From positions 532-46,758 of the forward strand of contig PKYG01000123.1 of assembly GCA_003132585.1 (NCBI GenBank): DNA of 46,227 nt, read 5' to 3'. Positions within the stretch are counted from its first letter, which is position 1. Every line of letters begins with the position of its first letter. Made by a program: the position numbers and the translations under genes. A model generated the notes under the pieces. The model saw nothing but the letters and a program-made list of their open reading frames with translations, was not told the DNA's origin and did not search any database. Source of the DNA: Actinomycetota bacterium. Its GTDB lineage: Bacteria; Actinomycetota; Thermoleophilia; UBA2241. Shown here piece after piece: positions 33,684-42,994 of this stretch.

Positions 33684-35075
33684 TCAGTCGTCGAGCAAAG
33701 TCAGCTGGCTCTGATCGACCGAGGCTGCATCAACGTAGTGGGACAACAGCCGCTTCAACCGGCCGGTGGATGCCGCGCCAACGTCACGCCGTGTGATCTT
33801 CTTGGCCGCTACAACGCTCATGAACTCAACTCGCTCGCCGGATGTCAACGCGTGGAAGTCGCGGCGCCAATCACCGGCTCCATTCGGGGCATGGGCGCGT
33901 CGATGGACGATGTAGTCCTCTGGCATGACGGCGATCTCCAGGAACTCATCGCTGTCATGGCCAAATGCCGCTTCGAAGAAATCCAAGTGGGGACCCACCA
34001 TGCCACGCGTTGCCACGAGAATGCATTGAACGCCGCGAAGCAGCCGGGGCGTCCAATGCTTTCCAACATACGACCGGTCCTTGGCATTCAACGGCACGTA
34101 CTTCATCGGAAAAGAGTAGATCTGCGTGCCGAGTGTCTCGTTCAAAACGGGGTTCAGGCGTAGGCGATCGTAGAAGTCCTGCGGAGTGTCCCTGTAGTTG
34201 AACAGAATGTAGTTCGACAGATGCCTGACTCCGTTCTCGGCTGCAAGTCGCACGCCAGCCTCATACACCGGCCGCAGTCTGGAGTCATCAAACGCCAGCC
34301 TCAAGGGCCGGAGGGCTGTCCTCGCCAGGAGTGCCATCTTCTCAGGCGTGAGCAACCGCACGTCGGTCCCTTGATTGAAGTCGACTCGACGCTGGCGACC
34401 GTTGAGCTTCGCTCCGCGTTCGTAGCCGAGATCAACCAGGTCGTTGACTATTCGACCGAGGGCGTCGGAGGCGAGCACGCTGTTGTCCATCAACACAAGG
34501 TCGTGTCGTTCCCCAAAGAGCATCTCCAGGGACTTCAGCTGGCGCTTTAGCGGGAGGTAGTCAATGAAGTTGGGCTCTATCTGACTAACAGCACAGAAGT
34601 CGCATCTATTGGGACAGCCTCGCGTCGCATAGCCGAGGTACGCGTCTTGAAGACCGTACTGGTAGTTGATCGTGTCGAGCATGGAGTAATCGGGGGTGAG
34701 CTCATCGACCACCACGCGCGAGTCGGAGTCGAGTTGGCCGGGCTCGTTGAGCAGTCCGCGAACGACGGTCCCGCCGGTCAAAGCCGCAACCTCATCCCCC
34801 ATGAGAGTCGCCATCACGCCGCCGATCCAGATGTCCTGCTGACTGGCCACCGACTGCGAGTAGAAACGCACCGTGCGGATGGTGATGTCCCAGTAGAAGG
34901 TGAAGAGCGATGAGACATAGATGCGATCCCACTGTTGGCCTGCGATACCCGTGTCGCAGCCCTTGACGAACCGAACATAGTCCCCGCGCCGCTGGTGATA
35001 CGTCGAGATCTTCATCAGCCCCAGGGGCGGGTACTTGTTGTGGAAGTTCGGCTCGACTAGAAGGATGCGACGCAT
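33684..35075 (-). CDS. Radical SAM enzyme, last gene of the defence operon
   Basis: The 463-aa protein has an N-terminal domain of about 140 residues with the look of a B12-binding-type radical SAM leader (ILLVEPNFHNKYPPLGLMKISTYHQRRGD), then the SAM-cluster motif C154-PNR-C158-DF-C161 in YATRGCPNRCDFCAVSQ. A TIM-barrel-like core follows (LVLMDNSVLAS, LNGRQRRVDFNQGTDVRLLTPEKMALL). It is not viperin-like and not a known tRNA methylthiotransferase. It begins 5 bp after the 144-aa gene, so it belongs to the operon. It could make a DNA, nucleotide or protein modification used by the system; that is inference. Confidence 0.87.
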   Translation of the reverse strand: MRRILLVEPNFHNKYPPLGLMKISTYHQRRGDYVRFVKGCDTGIAGQQWDRIYVSSLFTFYWDITIRTVRFYSQSVASQQDIWIGGVMATLMGDEVAALTGGTVVRGLLNEPGQLDSDSRVVVDELTPDYSMLDTINYQYGLQDAYLGYATRGCPNRCDFCAVSQIEPNFIDYLPLKRQLKSLEMLFGERHDLVLMDNSVLASDALGRIVNDLVDLGYERGAKLNGRQRRVDFNQGTDVRLLTPEKMALLARTALRPLRLAFDDSRLRPVYEAGVRLAAENGVRHLSNYILFNYRDTPQDFYDRLRLNPVLNETLGTQIYSFPMKYVPLNAKDRSYVGKHWTPRLLRGVQCILVATRGMVGPHLDFFEAAFGHDSDEFLEIAVMPEDYIVHRRAHAPNGAGDWRRDFHALTSGERVEFMSVVAAKKITRRDVGAASTGRLKRLLSHYVDAASVDQSQLTLLDD

Positions 35076-35080
35076 GCGGC

Positions 35081-35515
35081 CTACACCAGCTGATCGGGGA
35101 TGAACTTCAGCAGTTGCCATGACAGATCAGCACAAGCGCTGGTGTCCAGCTTGAAACCGTCTGCCTTGACCATGAAGCGTTCGAGCAACTCGTCGATCAG
35201 CACTTCCATGCCGCCGTCTGCGTAGGACTCCGCGATCTGAACGACGGCCTTGTCGTCGTCGAGAACGCTGAAATCCATCTGCCTTTCATCGGTCGCTACG
35301 GCGTAGTAGCAGGCCCATTCATCGGCCGTGATTGTCCCCGACCAGAACCGCTCGGCTCGTTTGGCATCTGTGGCCGCGCGCCGGCCAGTTCTCACCCCCA
35401 GACAGAAGCACAGGAAGAACACTGAGTGGGCTTCTCCGCAATGAGGTTTCAAGTCCTTGTAGAGCTGCTCGAACCGTGAGTCAGTCTTCACTCTGATGTC
35501 TGTGGACTGCTTCAT
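35081..35515 (-). CDS. Uncharacterised 144-aa operon protein
   Basis: Not recognised. It begins MKQSTDIRVKTDSRFEQLYK and has an aromatic/Cys-rich SVFFLCFCLGVRTGRR stretch and a helical C-terminus (YADGGMEVLIDELLERFMV). In size and position (next to a DndD-like ATPase) it recalls DndE, and the FLCFCLGVRTG helix is faintly like the DndE core, but I would not call it DndE. Its start overlaps the ATPase stop by 4 bp (ATGA), so it is made together with it. Confidence 0.78.
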   Translation of the reverse strand: MKQSTDIRVKTDSRFEQLYKDLKPHCGEAHSVFFLCFCLGVRTGRRAATDAKRAERFWSGTITADEWACYYAVATDERQMDFSVLDDDKAVVQIAESYADGGMEVLIDELLERFMVKADGFKLDTSACADLSWQLLKFIPDQLV

Positions 35516-37566
35516 GCGTCCTCCTCTGTGTTCTTCAGGAGGGCCAGAGCCTCGCTCACCTTGTACTCGCGCATCGTCGTCGAGCCGTCAGGTTGTGACT
35601 CCAGTACAGCGAACTTGCCCCAAGCGCCGCCTCGCGATAGCAGGCTCGCCTCGCGGCGGCCGAGTTCGGTGTCGGTAGCAAGCAGTATCCATTGAGCGGC
35701 AGCTCCCGGAATCTGACTGATGAGGTTCTCACGGTGCTGCCATGACAACTTGCCGAATGGCGTGTCCATGAATAGAGGCATCTCAAGAACCTGACCACCC
35801 GCGGCTGCCCGTGCAAGCGCAAGGATGAACGAGATGGATGCCACTTGCCGTTGGCCAGCGGAGATATTGGCAAGGAACGGCTTGTCCCACGGATCTAGCA
35901 CCTGCAGCGAGTAGTCATTCTCGACGACGATCCTGCGCAGCATGCTCCTTCCTTCGTCGTCAAGCAGTCGAGAGAAGATCTCGCTAGCGTTGTCAGAGAG
36001 TCGAGTCTTCACCTCTGAAGTGAATTCACTCTTGACGTTGTCCAGCGCCTCGTGGGTGCGCAGGGCCAACTCAACCCGCTCGGCAAGTTCGCTCTTCTGA
36101 CCCTCGACACGCTCCAGCTGCTCACGCCTGTTGCTGCGCTGGCTGCGCTCCACCTCGCGGTCCGCGATCTCGTCCTCAATCTTCAGCCGTTCGGCCTTGC
36201 GCTCGATCATTCGACTCTCAGTAAGCTGCCTCGTCTTTTCGAGATCCAGGAGGTCGCCTCGCTCGCTGCCGCCAATCTGTTCGTTGATGCTCTCGATGCT
36301 CTTGGTGGCGGTCTCCATCGAGTTACGAAGATTCCCGTAGCGCTGGATGGTGGTCTCAAGGAAGACTCGTATGTCGTCGAAGCGTCCGAGTAACCCGCTC
36401 AACAGTCGCCACAGGTCCATCGCGGCGTTCTCGATGTGCTCGTCCACCGCCTTGTTCTTCCACTCTAGGATCGCCTCGAAGGCGCCCGGGACACCGGGCG
36501 TGACTGGCCTACCGCAGATGCACTTCTCGTCGCTTAGGATTCTCTCGATTAAGTCCTTGCGCAAGGCGGTTGGAATCTCACCACTCTGCCGCTTGTCCTC
36601 AACCGTGCCGTAGACTCTCTCAACCAAGTTGCTTGCCAGAAGAACGGCCGACGGACCAACGCGGTCGCGCATCTGCACAAGCAGCTCGTTCGCTTGGGTC
36701 TTCCACTCCTCCCGGGCATCCTCAAGGCGTTTCCGCTCGGCGACCTGGGTGGCGATGCCTTCGTTCGCGGCCAGCGCGTCGTCGAGTTTCTTCTTCTCGC
36801 CTCCCGCCAGCAGTAGCTCCTTGTCGATCTCTTCGAGCCTGGCTGTCCTTGCATCTAGCTCCCGCTGCAGTTCGTTGAGGCGCGTCACCACTTGCGCGTA
36901 CTCCCCTGTGGAGACCTTGGACAGCTCCTCGCCGAGGAAACCGCGGAGTCTCTTGAGGGCAGCCAGAGCCTTCTCCAAGTCGTCGATGTCCAGAAGGCAT
37001 CGAATTCCGCGAGCGACCTCGATTCGCTGGGCGGCACTCGACCTGGTCAAGTGCTCAATCTTCTCGCCGTCAAACAGGAAGTACTCGCGAACACGGCGGT
37101 CCAGGATGCCGTTCAGCGTTCGCTCGATCTCCGAAGGGCTGTCGACCAACTTGGTGTTGCCGTTCTTGTCTTGGTACCGAAGCTCCGCCTTATCGACCTG
37201 CTCGAGGTGGTCTCCATTGTGCAGAACTCCCTTTACACGTCGCTCAACGTCGTAGTGCACTCCGTGGTGAGTGAACTCAACTTGGACCGTTGCATAGACG
37301 GGGTTGCCTGCTTCACTCGCTTCAACAAGCGTCGGCGTGTTGACAAGACGCAGATCCTCGCGCCGAGTGTCCTCGTCCTGAGCGAGCGAGCAGTCACCGT
37401 AGAGACAGAACATGAGCGCTCTGAATAGGCCGGTCTTGCCCCGTCCGTTCTCACCGAGGATGACCGTCACGTTCTTGCCCTTGCCCGGCTCTCCAGCGGC
37501 GAAGACCAGAGACTGCCTACCCCTGAATTGGCGGAAGTTCTCTACGGTGATCTGTTTGAGAATCAT
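35512..37566 (-). CDS. DndD/SMC-like AAA ATPase
   Basis: The 684-aa protein has the SMC/Rad50 plan: MILKQITVENFRQFRG start, Walker A GENGRGKT (38-45), the DndD-type YFLFDGEKIEHLT (about 162-174), two coiled-coil arms (about 195-300 and 410-510) around a CICGRP turn (C349, C351) like a zinc hook, then ABC signature NISAGQRQ and Walker B PLFMDTPFGKL near the C-terminus. DndD proteins are ATPases of phosphorothioate DNA modification systems. No DndC-type sulfur transferase or DndA desulfurase is in this operon, so the partner chemistry is probably different. Confidence 0.88.
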   Translation of the reverse strand: MILKQITVENFRQFRGRQSLVFAAGEPGKGKNVTVILGENGRGKTGLFRALMFCLYGDCSLAQDEDTRREDLRLVNTPTLVEASEAGNPVYATVQVEFTHHGVHYDVERRVKGVLHNGDHLEQVDKAELRYQDKNGNTKLVDSPSEIERTLNGILDRRVREYFLFDGEKIEHLTRSSAAQRIEVARGIRCLLDIDDLEKALAALKRLRGFLGEELSKVSTGEYAQVVTRLNELQRELDARTARLEEIDKELLLAGGEKKKLDDALAANEGIATQVAERKRLEDAREEWKTQANELLVQMRDRVGPSAVLLASNLVERVYGTVEDKRQSGEIPTALRKDLIERILSDEKCICGRPVTPGVPGAFEAILEWKNKAVDEHIENAAMDLWRLLSGLLGRFDDIRVFLETTIQRYGNLRNSMETATKSIESINEQIGGSERGDLLDLEKTRQLTESRMIERKAERLKIEDEIADREVERSQRSNRREQLERVEGQKSELAERVELALRTHEALDNVKSEFTSEVKTRLSDNASEIFSRLLDDEGRSMLRRIVVENDYSLQVLDPWDKPFLANISAGQRQVASISFILALARAAAGGQVLEMPLFMDTPFGKLSWQHRENLISQIPGAAAQWILLATDTELGRREASLLSRGGAWGKFAVLESQPDGSTTMREYKVSEALALLKNTEEDA

Positions 37567-37733
37567 GACTGAGACCCAGCCTTCACGATCTCCCGGACCC
37601 AGTTCTTGAGCCCCTCGAACACCGCGGTCTCCGAGTTGTCGTGCGCGAGCTCCAGCGCCCTGAGCGCGAGCTTCCTCACGTTGAGCGGCTGAGCATCAAG
37701 TTTCGCAGCAATCTCGTCGTGAATGTCACCCAT
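37563..37733 (-). CDS. Small (56 aa) protein linked to the DndD-like ATPase
   Basis: A short frame between the helicase and ATPase genes reads MGDIHDEIAAKLDAQPLNVR, KLALRALELAHDNSETAVFE, GLKNWVREIVKAGSQS. It overlaps the helicase stop by 8 bp and the ATPase start by 4 bp (ATGA), exactly like the other junctions in the operon, which argues strongly that it is translated. I recall small proteins of this size annotated as associated with DNA-modification systems, but cannot confirm the family. It is predicted to be helical and soluble, probably a subunit of the ATPase or helicase. Confidence 0.78.
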   Translation of the reverse strand: MGDIHDEIAAKLDAQPLNVRKLALRALELAHDNSETAVFEGLKNWVREIVKAGSQS

Positions 37734-39891
37734 TCAAGTCCCCCCGTACGATTGGATCGTCCGCACCGCCGATTTCGCTCTCCCCGGCAAGTGCCTGTTC
37801 GTAGAGCTCCCAAGGTGTCTCATCGAGCATGTTCAGAGCCTGATAGGAATCGAGGAGGTCAAACACGACCTTTCGGGCCGCAAATGTGTTCTTCGCGGCA
37901 GACGAGAACTCCGCGAATCGCGGCATCTCTCTGCGCAGCAGACTAAGGCTCGTGTCACGACTAATGTCGGTAACATCGCGCGGTGGGACTACAAGGAAGT
38001 CGTAGATCACGGCTTCTGACTTGCCGACTGACAGTCGAAGAACCCGGCCGCGCCGCTGCACAAACTGACGCGGGTTCATCGTGCTGGCCAAGAAGAAGGC
38101 CGTCTGCGTGGCTGGAACGTCGACTCCTTCGTCCAGACAGCGCACCGCAACGAGCACCTCAATGGCGCCCGCTTCGAATTGACCAAGCACGGTCTCTCGC
38201 TCGGCAGAGGAAACGGTGTAAACGAATTCGTGGCATCGCAACCCCAAGCTCGCGAGTTCGCGGAGCACGCGTTTGTGCTCTCCCGGCGCGCAGTAGACCA
38301 AGACGTGGTGGAGTCGTTCTCCGCGCTCGTTCGCACTCTCCATCAGCTTCCGTATCTCACTGACAAGGCAAGGGAGCTTCTCTCTGGCTGCCCACACCAC
38401 CTGGGCTCGGTCAATCAGCGCCTTCTTCAGCGCGCGGTCTAACCTCGAGTCCTTCTTCGCCGCTTCGTGCAGCCGCACGATGGCGGTAGTCAGCTCTTGG
38501 TATTGCTCGAGCTCATCATCGGTGAGAGCGACGAGCACGGGATGGTACTCGTACTGAGCGAGATACCCTTGCTCCATCGCTTCGGCCAGCGTGAACTCGA
38601 AGCAGACTCCACCGAAGCACTCGCCAATGGCGGCAGTACCTGCCTCGTCAAACCATCTGCGTGGCGTCGCCGATAGACCGAGGTGCATGCCCGCCATGGG
38701 AAGCATCGCTGATTGGAACCCCGTCGCGCCGAGCCCGTGTACTTCGTCTCCGATGACTAGCGTGCTTTCCGCCGACAATGACTTGACCGCTTTCGAGAAG
38801 TCCTGGCCTGAGGCCGTCTTGTGAACGGCAAGGATGCAGATGGCAGAGGAAAGGCCAATCCGGAAGTCGCTGACTGCGCTTGGAACATCCAGTCGCCAAT
38901 CCGCATGACCCGTCCCGCACAGAATCGGTGAGAAACCGAACGCCTCGCAGTGCTTCCGCCATTGCTCGAGAAGATGCAGATACGGAACCAAGACCACCAG
39001 GGCGAGCCTGCCGCTGCGCTGATACTCCTGCGCAGCCGCCGCCAGGGCCGTATACGTCTTCCCCGTCCCCGTTGCCATCTCGAGGATGCCCTTGCGTCCC
39101 TGGGCAACCCACGCGTCGATAGCTGCCTTCTGGAAGGGGCGAAGGTCGACCGCGACGTGAGGCACAGGGGCTGATGCCTGCCCCTGCTTTGCAGTGCCCG
39201 GAACGGCGTATGGCCGGTCAGGTGTTGTCCTAAGCCGAATCAGCTCTTGGCGAGACGCCTCAGGAATGGTGCGGACCACAAACTGGGCGTTGGCGCCCGA
39301 CCACAAGTCCTCCAGCCTGCGTTCATGAAGCCCGACGTAGGCATCCTGACCAGGCACCCATGACTTGAACACCGAGATGGCCTCTCCGTTGAGCGTTCCT
39401 TTGACCGAGTCGTTAAAGGAACCGTGAAGAGCCACTCGATCATCTTTGGTATCTCGAAACACCCAGACCTTATCGTGATAGTCGCCACCGGCCCACCGAG
39501 GTCGAGCAATCGCAAAGCGAAACTCAAGCAGGCCATCTGCTATCAGCCAAGCTAGTGTGTTGCGCGTGTCATGCTCCAAGGAATCGGCGAGATCCTCGAT
39601 CGCAACCTGGAGCGATGCGCGCAGGATCGAGTTCTGCTTGGCCTCATCGCCCTTGTGGAATGCGGACCAGTCCTCAGGCTGAAGGATGGGAGACGTGACG
39701 ATACGACCGGTTCCGCCGTTGTGGACAAGCGCCACAATACCGTCGCTGGCCTCACGGAGCCAGCCCGACGAGAAGTAGCCGACACCCCTAGAGTACTTGT
39801 GCGCCTGTTCCATGAGGGGAGATATGAGGTCCCGCACGAGATCAGACGAGGCACTGTCGTAGACCGGAGCCAGCTCAAGATCTCTAAGCAT
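37726..39891 (-). CDS. PLD-domain plus DEAD/DEAH helicase (SF2) protein
   Basis: The 721-aa protein joins an N-terminal phospholipase-D-like nuclease module (about 1-205; H139-x-K141 in YHDKVWVF followed by HGSFNDS) to an SF2 helicase: Q-motif-like LRPFQKAAIDAW, Walker A MATGTGKTYTA (272-282), DEVH box (382-385), SAT (407-409), motif V VRCLDEGVDVPATQ and motif VI QRRGRVLR (612-619). Only one HxK motif is seen, so the nuclease would act as a dimer. Similar PLD-helicase fusions serve as restriction arms of DNA-modification systems. ATG 39891 overlaps the upstream stop by 8 bp; a longer reading to 39924 is less likely. Confidence 0.9.
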   Translation of the reverse strand: MLRDLELAPVYDSASSDLVRDLISPLMEQAHKYSRGVGYFSSGWLREASDGIVALVHNGGTGRIVTSPILQPEDWSAFHKGDEAKQNSILRASLQVAIEDLADSLEHDTRNTLAWLIADGLLEFRFAIARPRWAGGDYHDKVWVFRDTKDDRVALHGSFNDSVKGTLNGEAISVFKSWVPGQDAYVGLHERRLEDLWSGANAQFVVRTIPEASRQELIRLRTTPDRPYAVPGTAKQGQASAPVPHVAVDLRPFQKAAIDAWVAQGRKGILEMATGTGKTYTALAAAAQEYQRSGRLALVVLVPYLHLLEQWRKHCEAFGFSPILCGTGHADWRLDVPSAVSDFRIGLSSAICILAVHKTASGQDFSKAVKSLSAESTLVIGDEVHGLGATGFQSAMLPMAGMHLGLSATPRRWFDEAGTAAIGECFGGVCFEFTLAEAMEQGYLAQYEYHPVLVALTDDELEQYQELTTAIVRLHEAAKKDSRLDRALKKALIDRAQVVWAAREKLPCLVSEIRKLMESANERGERLHHVLVYCAPGEHKRVLRELASLGLRCHEFVYTVSSAERETVLGQFEAGAIEVLVAVRCLDEGVDVPATQTAFFLASTMNPRQFVQRRGRVLRLSVGKSEAVIYDFLVVPPRDVTDISRDTSLSLLRREMPRFAEFSSAAKNTFAARKVVFDLLDSYQALNMLDETPWELYEQALAGESEIGGADDPIVRGDLNG

Positions 39892-42688
39892 GCACACCCT
39901 CAGTCGCCACGACCTCCATCCCACGTATCGAGACGGACCCCTGACCGTCGAGCATGCTCGCGGTGAGCTGCTTCAAAATCACGCCCTCATCACGCAAGCG
40001 GGACTCCAGAACCGACAGTTTAACACCGCCGCCGTAGTCACGACGCACCAACCACGACACCAAGTCGCCAAAGATCTCGATTCCTAGCGGATTGGGCCGG
40101 GTTGCGAACGCGTTTCGCCCATTGCCCAAGAGAAGGAAACCGCCGGTGCGCTCCAGCATGCTGGCCACGAGTTGCTCAGTCCACACGACACCCACGGCTA
40201 TCTCCGGAAGGACATCCTCCTCTAGCATGGCCCGAATGGTGGAGAAGCAGTTGCCGGCCGCGATGTCAGCAGCGAACCGCTCGGCCGCGGCGTGATACAC
40301 GACTTCGAAATCGGAAGTCGACAGGCCAATTGAGTCCTCATGAATGACACTGCCCGGGAGGTACCGGTAGACGTGGTGTCGGTGGACGATCGCGTACACC
40401 GTGGGTGCGCTGTACTTCCGCCTCTCGACGAACTCCTCCTCGAGCTCCTGGTAGCTGCACGGACCTTTCTTGGCCCGCACGTACTCCTCGATGTTCTCAA
40501 GCACTGACACCGACGTAGGCGCATCCTGCGCAGAATGAGCTAGGAGGGGGTAGTGCGCAGCGGTGACTCCATGGGCATCTGAGAGACGCATGAGCGAGAA
40601 CAACAGCTCCGGCGAGTCAATCCCGCCCAGCACACAATCGACCTTTAGGTCGTCGAACACGCGCTTGATCGAAACTTGGCTATCGTCCCGAAGGAGGCCC
40701 GCTGCGTGCCGGACGCATTTGTCGAGAGCACCGGGGTCAACGTCAACGTAATCCTCGTGCACCAGAGCCGAATGGGCTGTTCTCAGAGTGCTGGGAATGC
40801 CCCAAGCCAGTGCTTGGCCAAGCTGGAACTCCTTGAACCCCATCCTCCCAACCACTAACGCTTTGAGCTCTTTGGACGATACCGGCTGTCCAGCCGCTCG
40901 GACGTACTCCCCGATAGCGACTGACAGGGGCACAGGCGCGTCGTAGCCGCGCGAGGAGAAAATCCGAGGGTAACGCGGGTATCTGAGCTCCGCGTCTGCA
41001 GACATCCGCAGCAAGCTATACAGGGCCGATTCGCTCGGCACGCTCTGTGCTTCGCAGGCAGAGCGGAAATGTTCAAAGACGCCGTGAACCGACATCATCG
41101 GCAAACCGTCGGGGCCGGCCAGACAATCTCGGATCCAGTCCTCGACATCGCGCAGGAGTGCATACGGGAACGGCATGTGATCTTTGTGGACGTAGGTGCC
41201 TCGGTCCCAAAGGACGGCGTTGGAACTACGATCCAAACAGGCGTGTACGTTCCTCGCAGAGTCTGAGCGATACCCCTCCTGCCCTAATACTGCGTGAACT
41301 TTGTTGAAATGCATTGGCCGAGCTTCACGCCGCAGCACCTCATCGGCCCGATATGCCAACGAGTCGGGGCGAAATGGACCGGCTGCGTTGGGGATCACCC
41401 AGGCGCGCCGCAACGCGAGATTCTCTTCTCGGGCCGCCGCCGCCATGATGACCAGCGGGGACACATTGTCGACAAGGCAATGGTCACCTCTGGACCCCTC
41501 ACAGCCGGCTTCAACAAGTGCGGCCGCCTCCTGCAGCGGAACCGCCATTTGTCCGTGTTCGATCTCGTCGAGCACCCGTCCTACGACACCGCAGCCAAGG
41601 CACGGAAGTCCGGCGAATATGACAACATCCGAGTTCGTGGCCATCTCGCACTCGGGGATGATCTCGGCAAGCCCGAGAACCGCCGTTTCGGGAGGCGCCT
41701 CGCCGAGCTGCATAGAAACGGCGATTCCTTCAGCCAGGTCATGGGCGCCAAGAGCTCCTCCATTCGCAAGAAGGCAATTGACCACCGTGACGCGGAAAGG
41801 CAGCAGCGTCTCCAAGAAGGCCGCAGAGTCGAACCCTCGTAGCGACCGCTTCTCGATTTGATCAACCCTGGCTCCGGTCACGCCCAGCAGCTCGCCGATC
41901 GCTCGGTGCGTCTCTCGCCTGCCAGTGAGCAGGCCCAGACGGTAGAGGTGAACATCGTAGGCGCGGTTCCCTCGGTCTGGCGACTTAATGCCGCAGACCA
42001 GAGCCCTCCGTACAAGCGCTTCAAGGCTGGTTTCACCCGAGGGCAATAGCCTGGCTTCCGGCAGCGCGTCAATCATCGCCGACAACGCGTAGCAGTGCTC
42101 CACCGCGGTGAGCCCGTTGATGCCGAGCCCAAACTCGGTGAGGATCTGCCCTTCAGTTACCCCCCGCAAAGAGCCAAGAGTGGTCATCTCGTTCGTCTGA
42201 CAGAAGTGCGCCAGCGCAGGACACAATCGGAAGGTTGCGAGGCGCAAGTCCCTAAGAACTTGAGGCACGGACTCAATGATTGGACTTGCGCAAGTCCAGA
42301 TGTCCGCCTGGACTTCATGGCCGATTGTGAGGGCAACCTCTTTCTGGAGACTCTCGAGCAGACTCCGAAACGCGTCCGGCCCATCGAACATGCGCATCAG
42401 GTAGCGTGTGGTTGCGGTGAGGACGAGCTCAATGTCATCTTCGAGCGTGATGAAAGGTGACACTAGACCGGCAGAGACCTCTGCAGACCGGCTCACTGAA
42501 GTCAGCGGCAGGGACTCGAACGCCCGCCAGAGCGCATCGCTCTCGTCGTCTGAGAGGTGCCACAGCTGTGGCAGCGTCTGAGAGAGCACGCTGTCTCGTG
42601 GGCAAGCCACACACTCAGCCGACCCCGGCTCGACACTGAAGAACCATGGCTCGCGCGACGACAGCAGGGTCGCGAGATGATTATGCAT
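39884..42688 (-). CDS. Large multi-HTH protein with sigma-4-like and HARE-HTH-like segments
   Basis: The 934-aa protein heads the operon. Several DNA-binding-type pieces can be read: a CVAC pair (C26, C29); TLGSLRGVTEGQILTEFGLG (170-189), which resembles the helix-hairpin end of an RNA polymerase alpha CTD; HRAIGELLGVTGARVDQIEK (261-280), close to sigma-70 region 4; and at least two winged-helix repeats of HARE-HTH type in the C-terminal half (for example IEEYVRAKKGPCSYQELEEE then a YRYLPGSVIHED wing). No catalytic motif is obvious. It probably recognises DNA for the system or regulates the operon. Confidence 0.8.
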   Translation of the reverse strand: MHNHLATLLSSREPWFFSVEPGSAECVACPRDSVLSQTLPQLWHLSDDESDALWRAFESLPLTSVSRSAEVSAGLVSPFITLEDDIELVLTATTRYLMRMFDGPDAFRSLLESLQKEVALTIGHEVQADIWTCASPIIESVPQVLRDLRLATFRLCPALAHFCQTNEMTTLGSLRGVTEGQILTEFGLGINGLTAVEHCYALSAMIDALPEARLLPSGETSLEALVRRALVCGIKSPDRGNRAYDVHLYRLGLLTGRRETHRAIGELLGVTGARVDQIEKRSLRGFDSAAFLETLLPFRVTVVNCLLANGGALGAHDLAEGIAVSMQLGEAPPETAVLGLAEIIPECEMATNSDVVIFAGLPCLGCGVVGRVLDEIEHGQMAVPLQEAAALVEAGCEGSRGDHCLVDNVSPLVIMAAAAREENLALRRAWVIPNAAGPFRPDSLAYRADEVLRREARPMHFNKVHAVLGQEGYRSDSARNVHACLDRSSNAVLWDRGTYVHKDHMPFPYALLRDVEDWIRDCLAGPDGLPMMSVHGVFEHFRSACEAQSVPSESALYSLLRMSADAELRYPRYPRIFSSRGYDAPVPLSVAIGEYVRAAGQPVSSKELKALVVGRMGFKEFQLGQALAWGIPSTLRTAHSALVHEDYVDVDPGALDKCVRHAAGLLRDDSQVSIKRVFDDLKVDCVLGGIDSPELLFSLMRLSDAHGVTAAHYPLLAHSAQDAPTSVSVLENIEEYVRAKKGPCSYQELEEEFVERRKYSAPTVYAIVHRHHVYRYLPGSVIHEDSIGLSTSDFEVVYHAAAERFAADIAAGNCFSTIRAMLEEDVLPEIAVGVVWTEQLVASMLERTGGFLLLGNGRNAFATRPNPLGIEIFGDLVSWLVRRDYGGGVKLSVLESRLRDEGVILKQLTASMLDGQGSVSIRGMEVVATEGVHA

Positions 42689-42994
42689 CGTGAGGCCGTA
42701 CGTCAGGGTCGACAGTCACGTCAACAAACACCATCGACGCCGCCATGCGATAACTGGAGTATCGCGATGCTCGATCTGACACCAATGCCTCACTCTTCCA
42801 GAAGGCGAGACGGCACTTGCCCACCGTTACGCACGTTGGGCGTACCAGTCATCTTCGTACAGTCTAGCGCGAGAGGGTGACGAAAGCTCAGGGCAGCGGC
42901 AAATCTCCTTCGGGATCGCCTACCGCCCGTCAGACGCGGAAACGAAATCCTTCTCTGGGCTCGCTCAAGGCGTGCGCCGTGGCGCGCGAGGCTG

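Noticed and set aside
33684-35075. Prokaryotic viperin
   Set aside because: The CPNRCDFC cluster lies about 150 residues in, after a long leader domain, and the flanking motifs do not match viperins.
35081-37566. Calling the locus a standard Dnd phosphorothioation system
   Set aside because: Only the DndD-like ATPase fits. DndA, DndB, DndC are absent and the 144-aa protein is not convincingly DndE.
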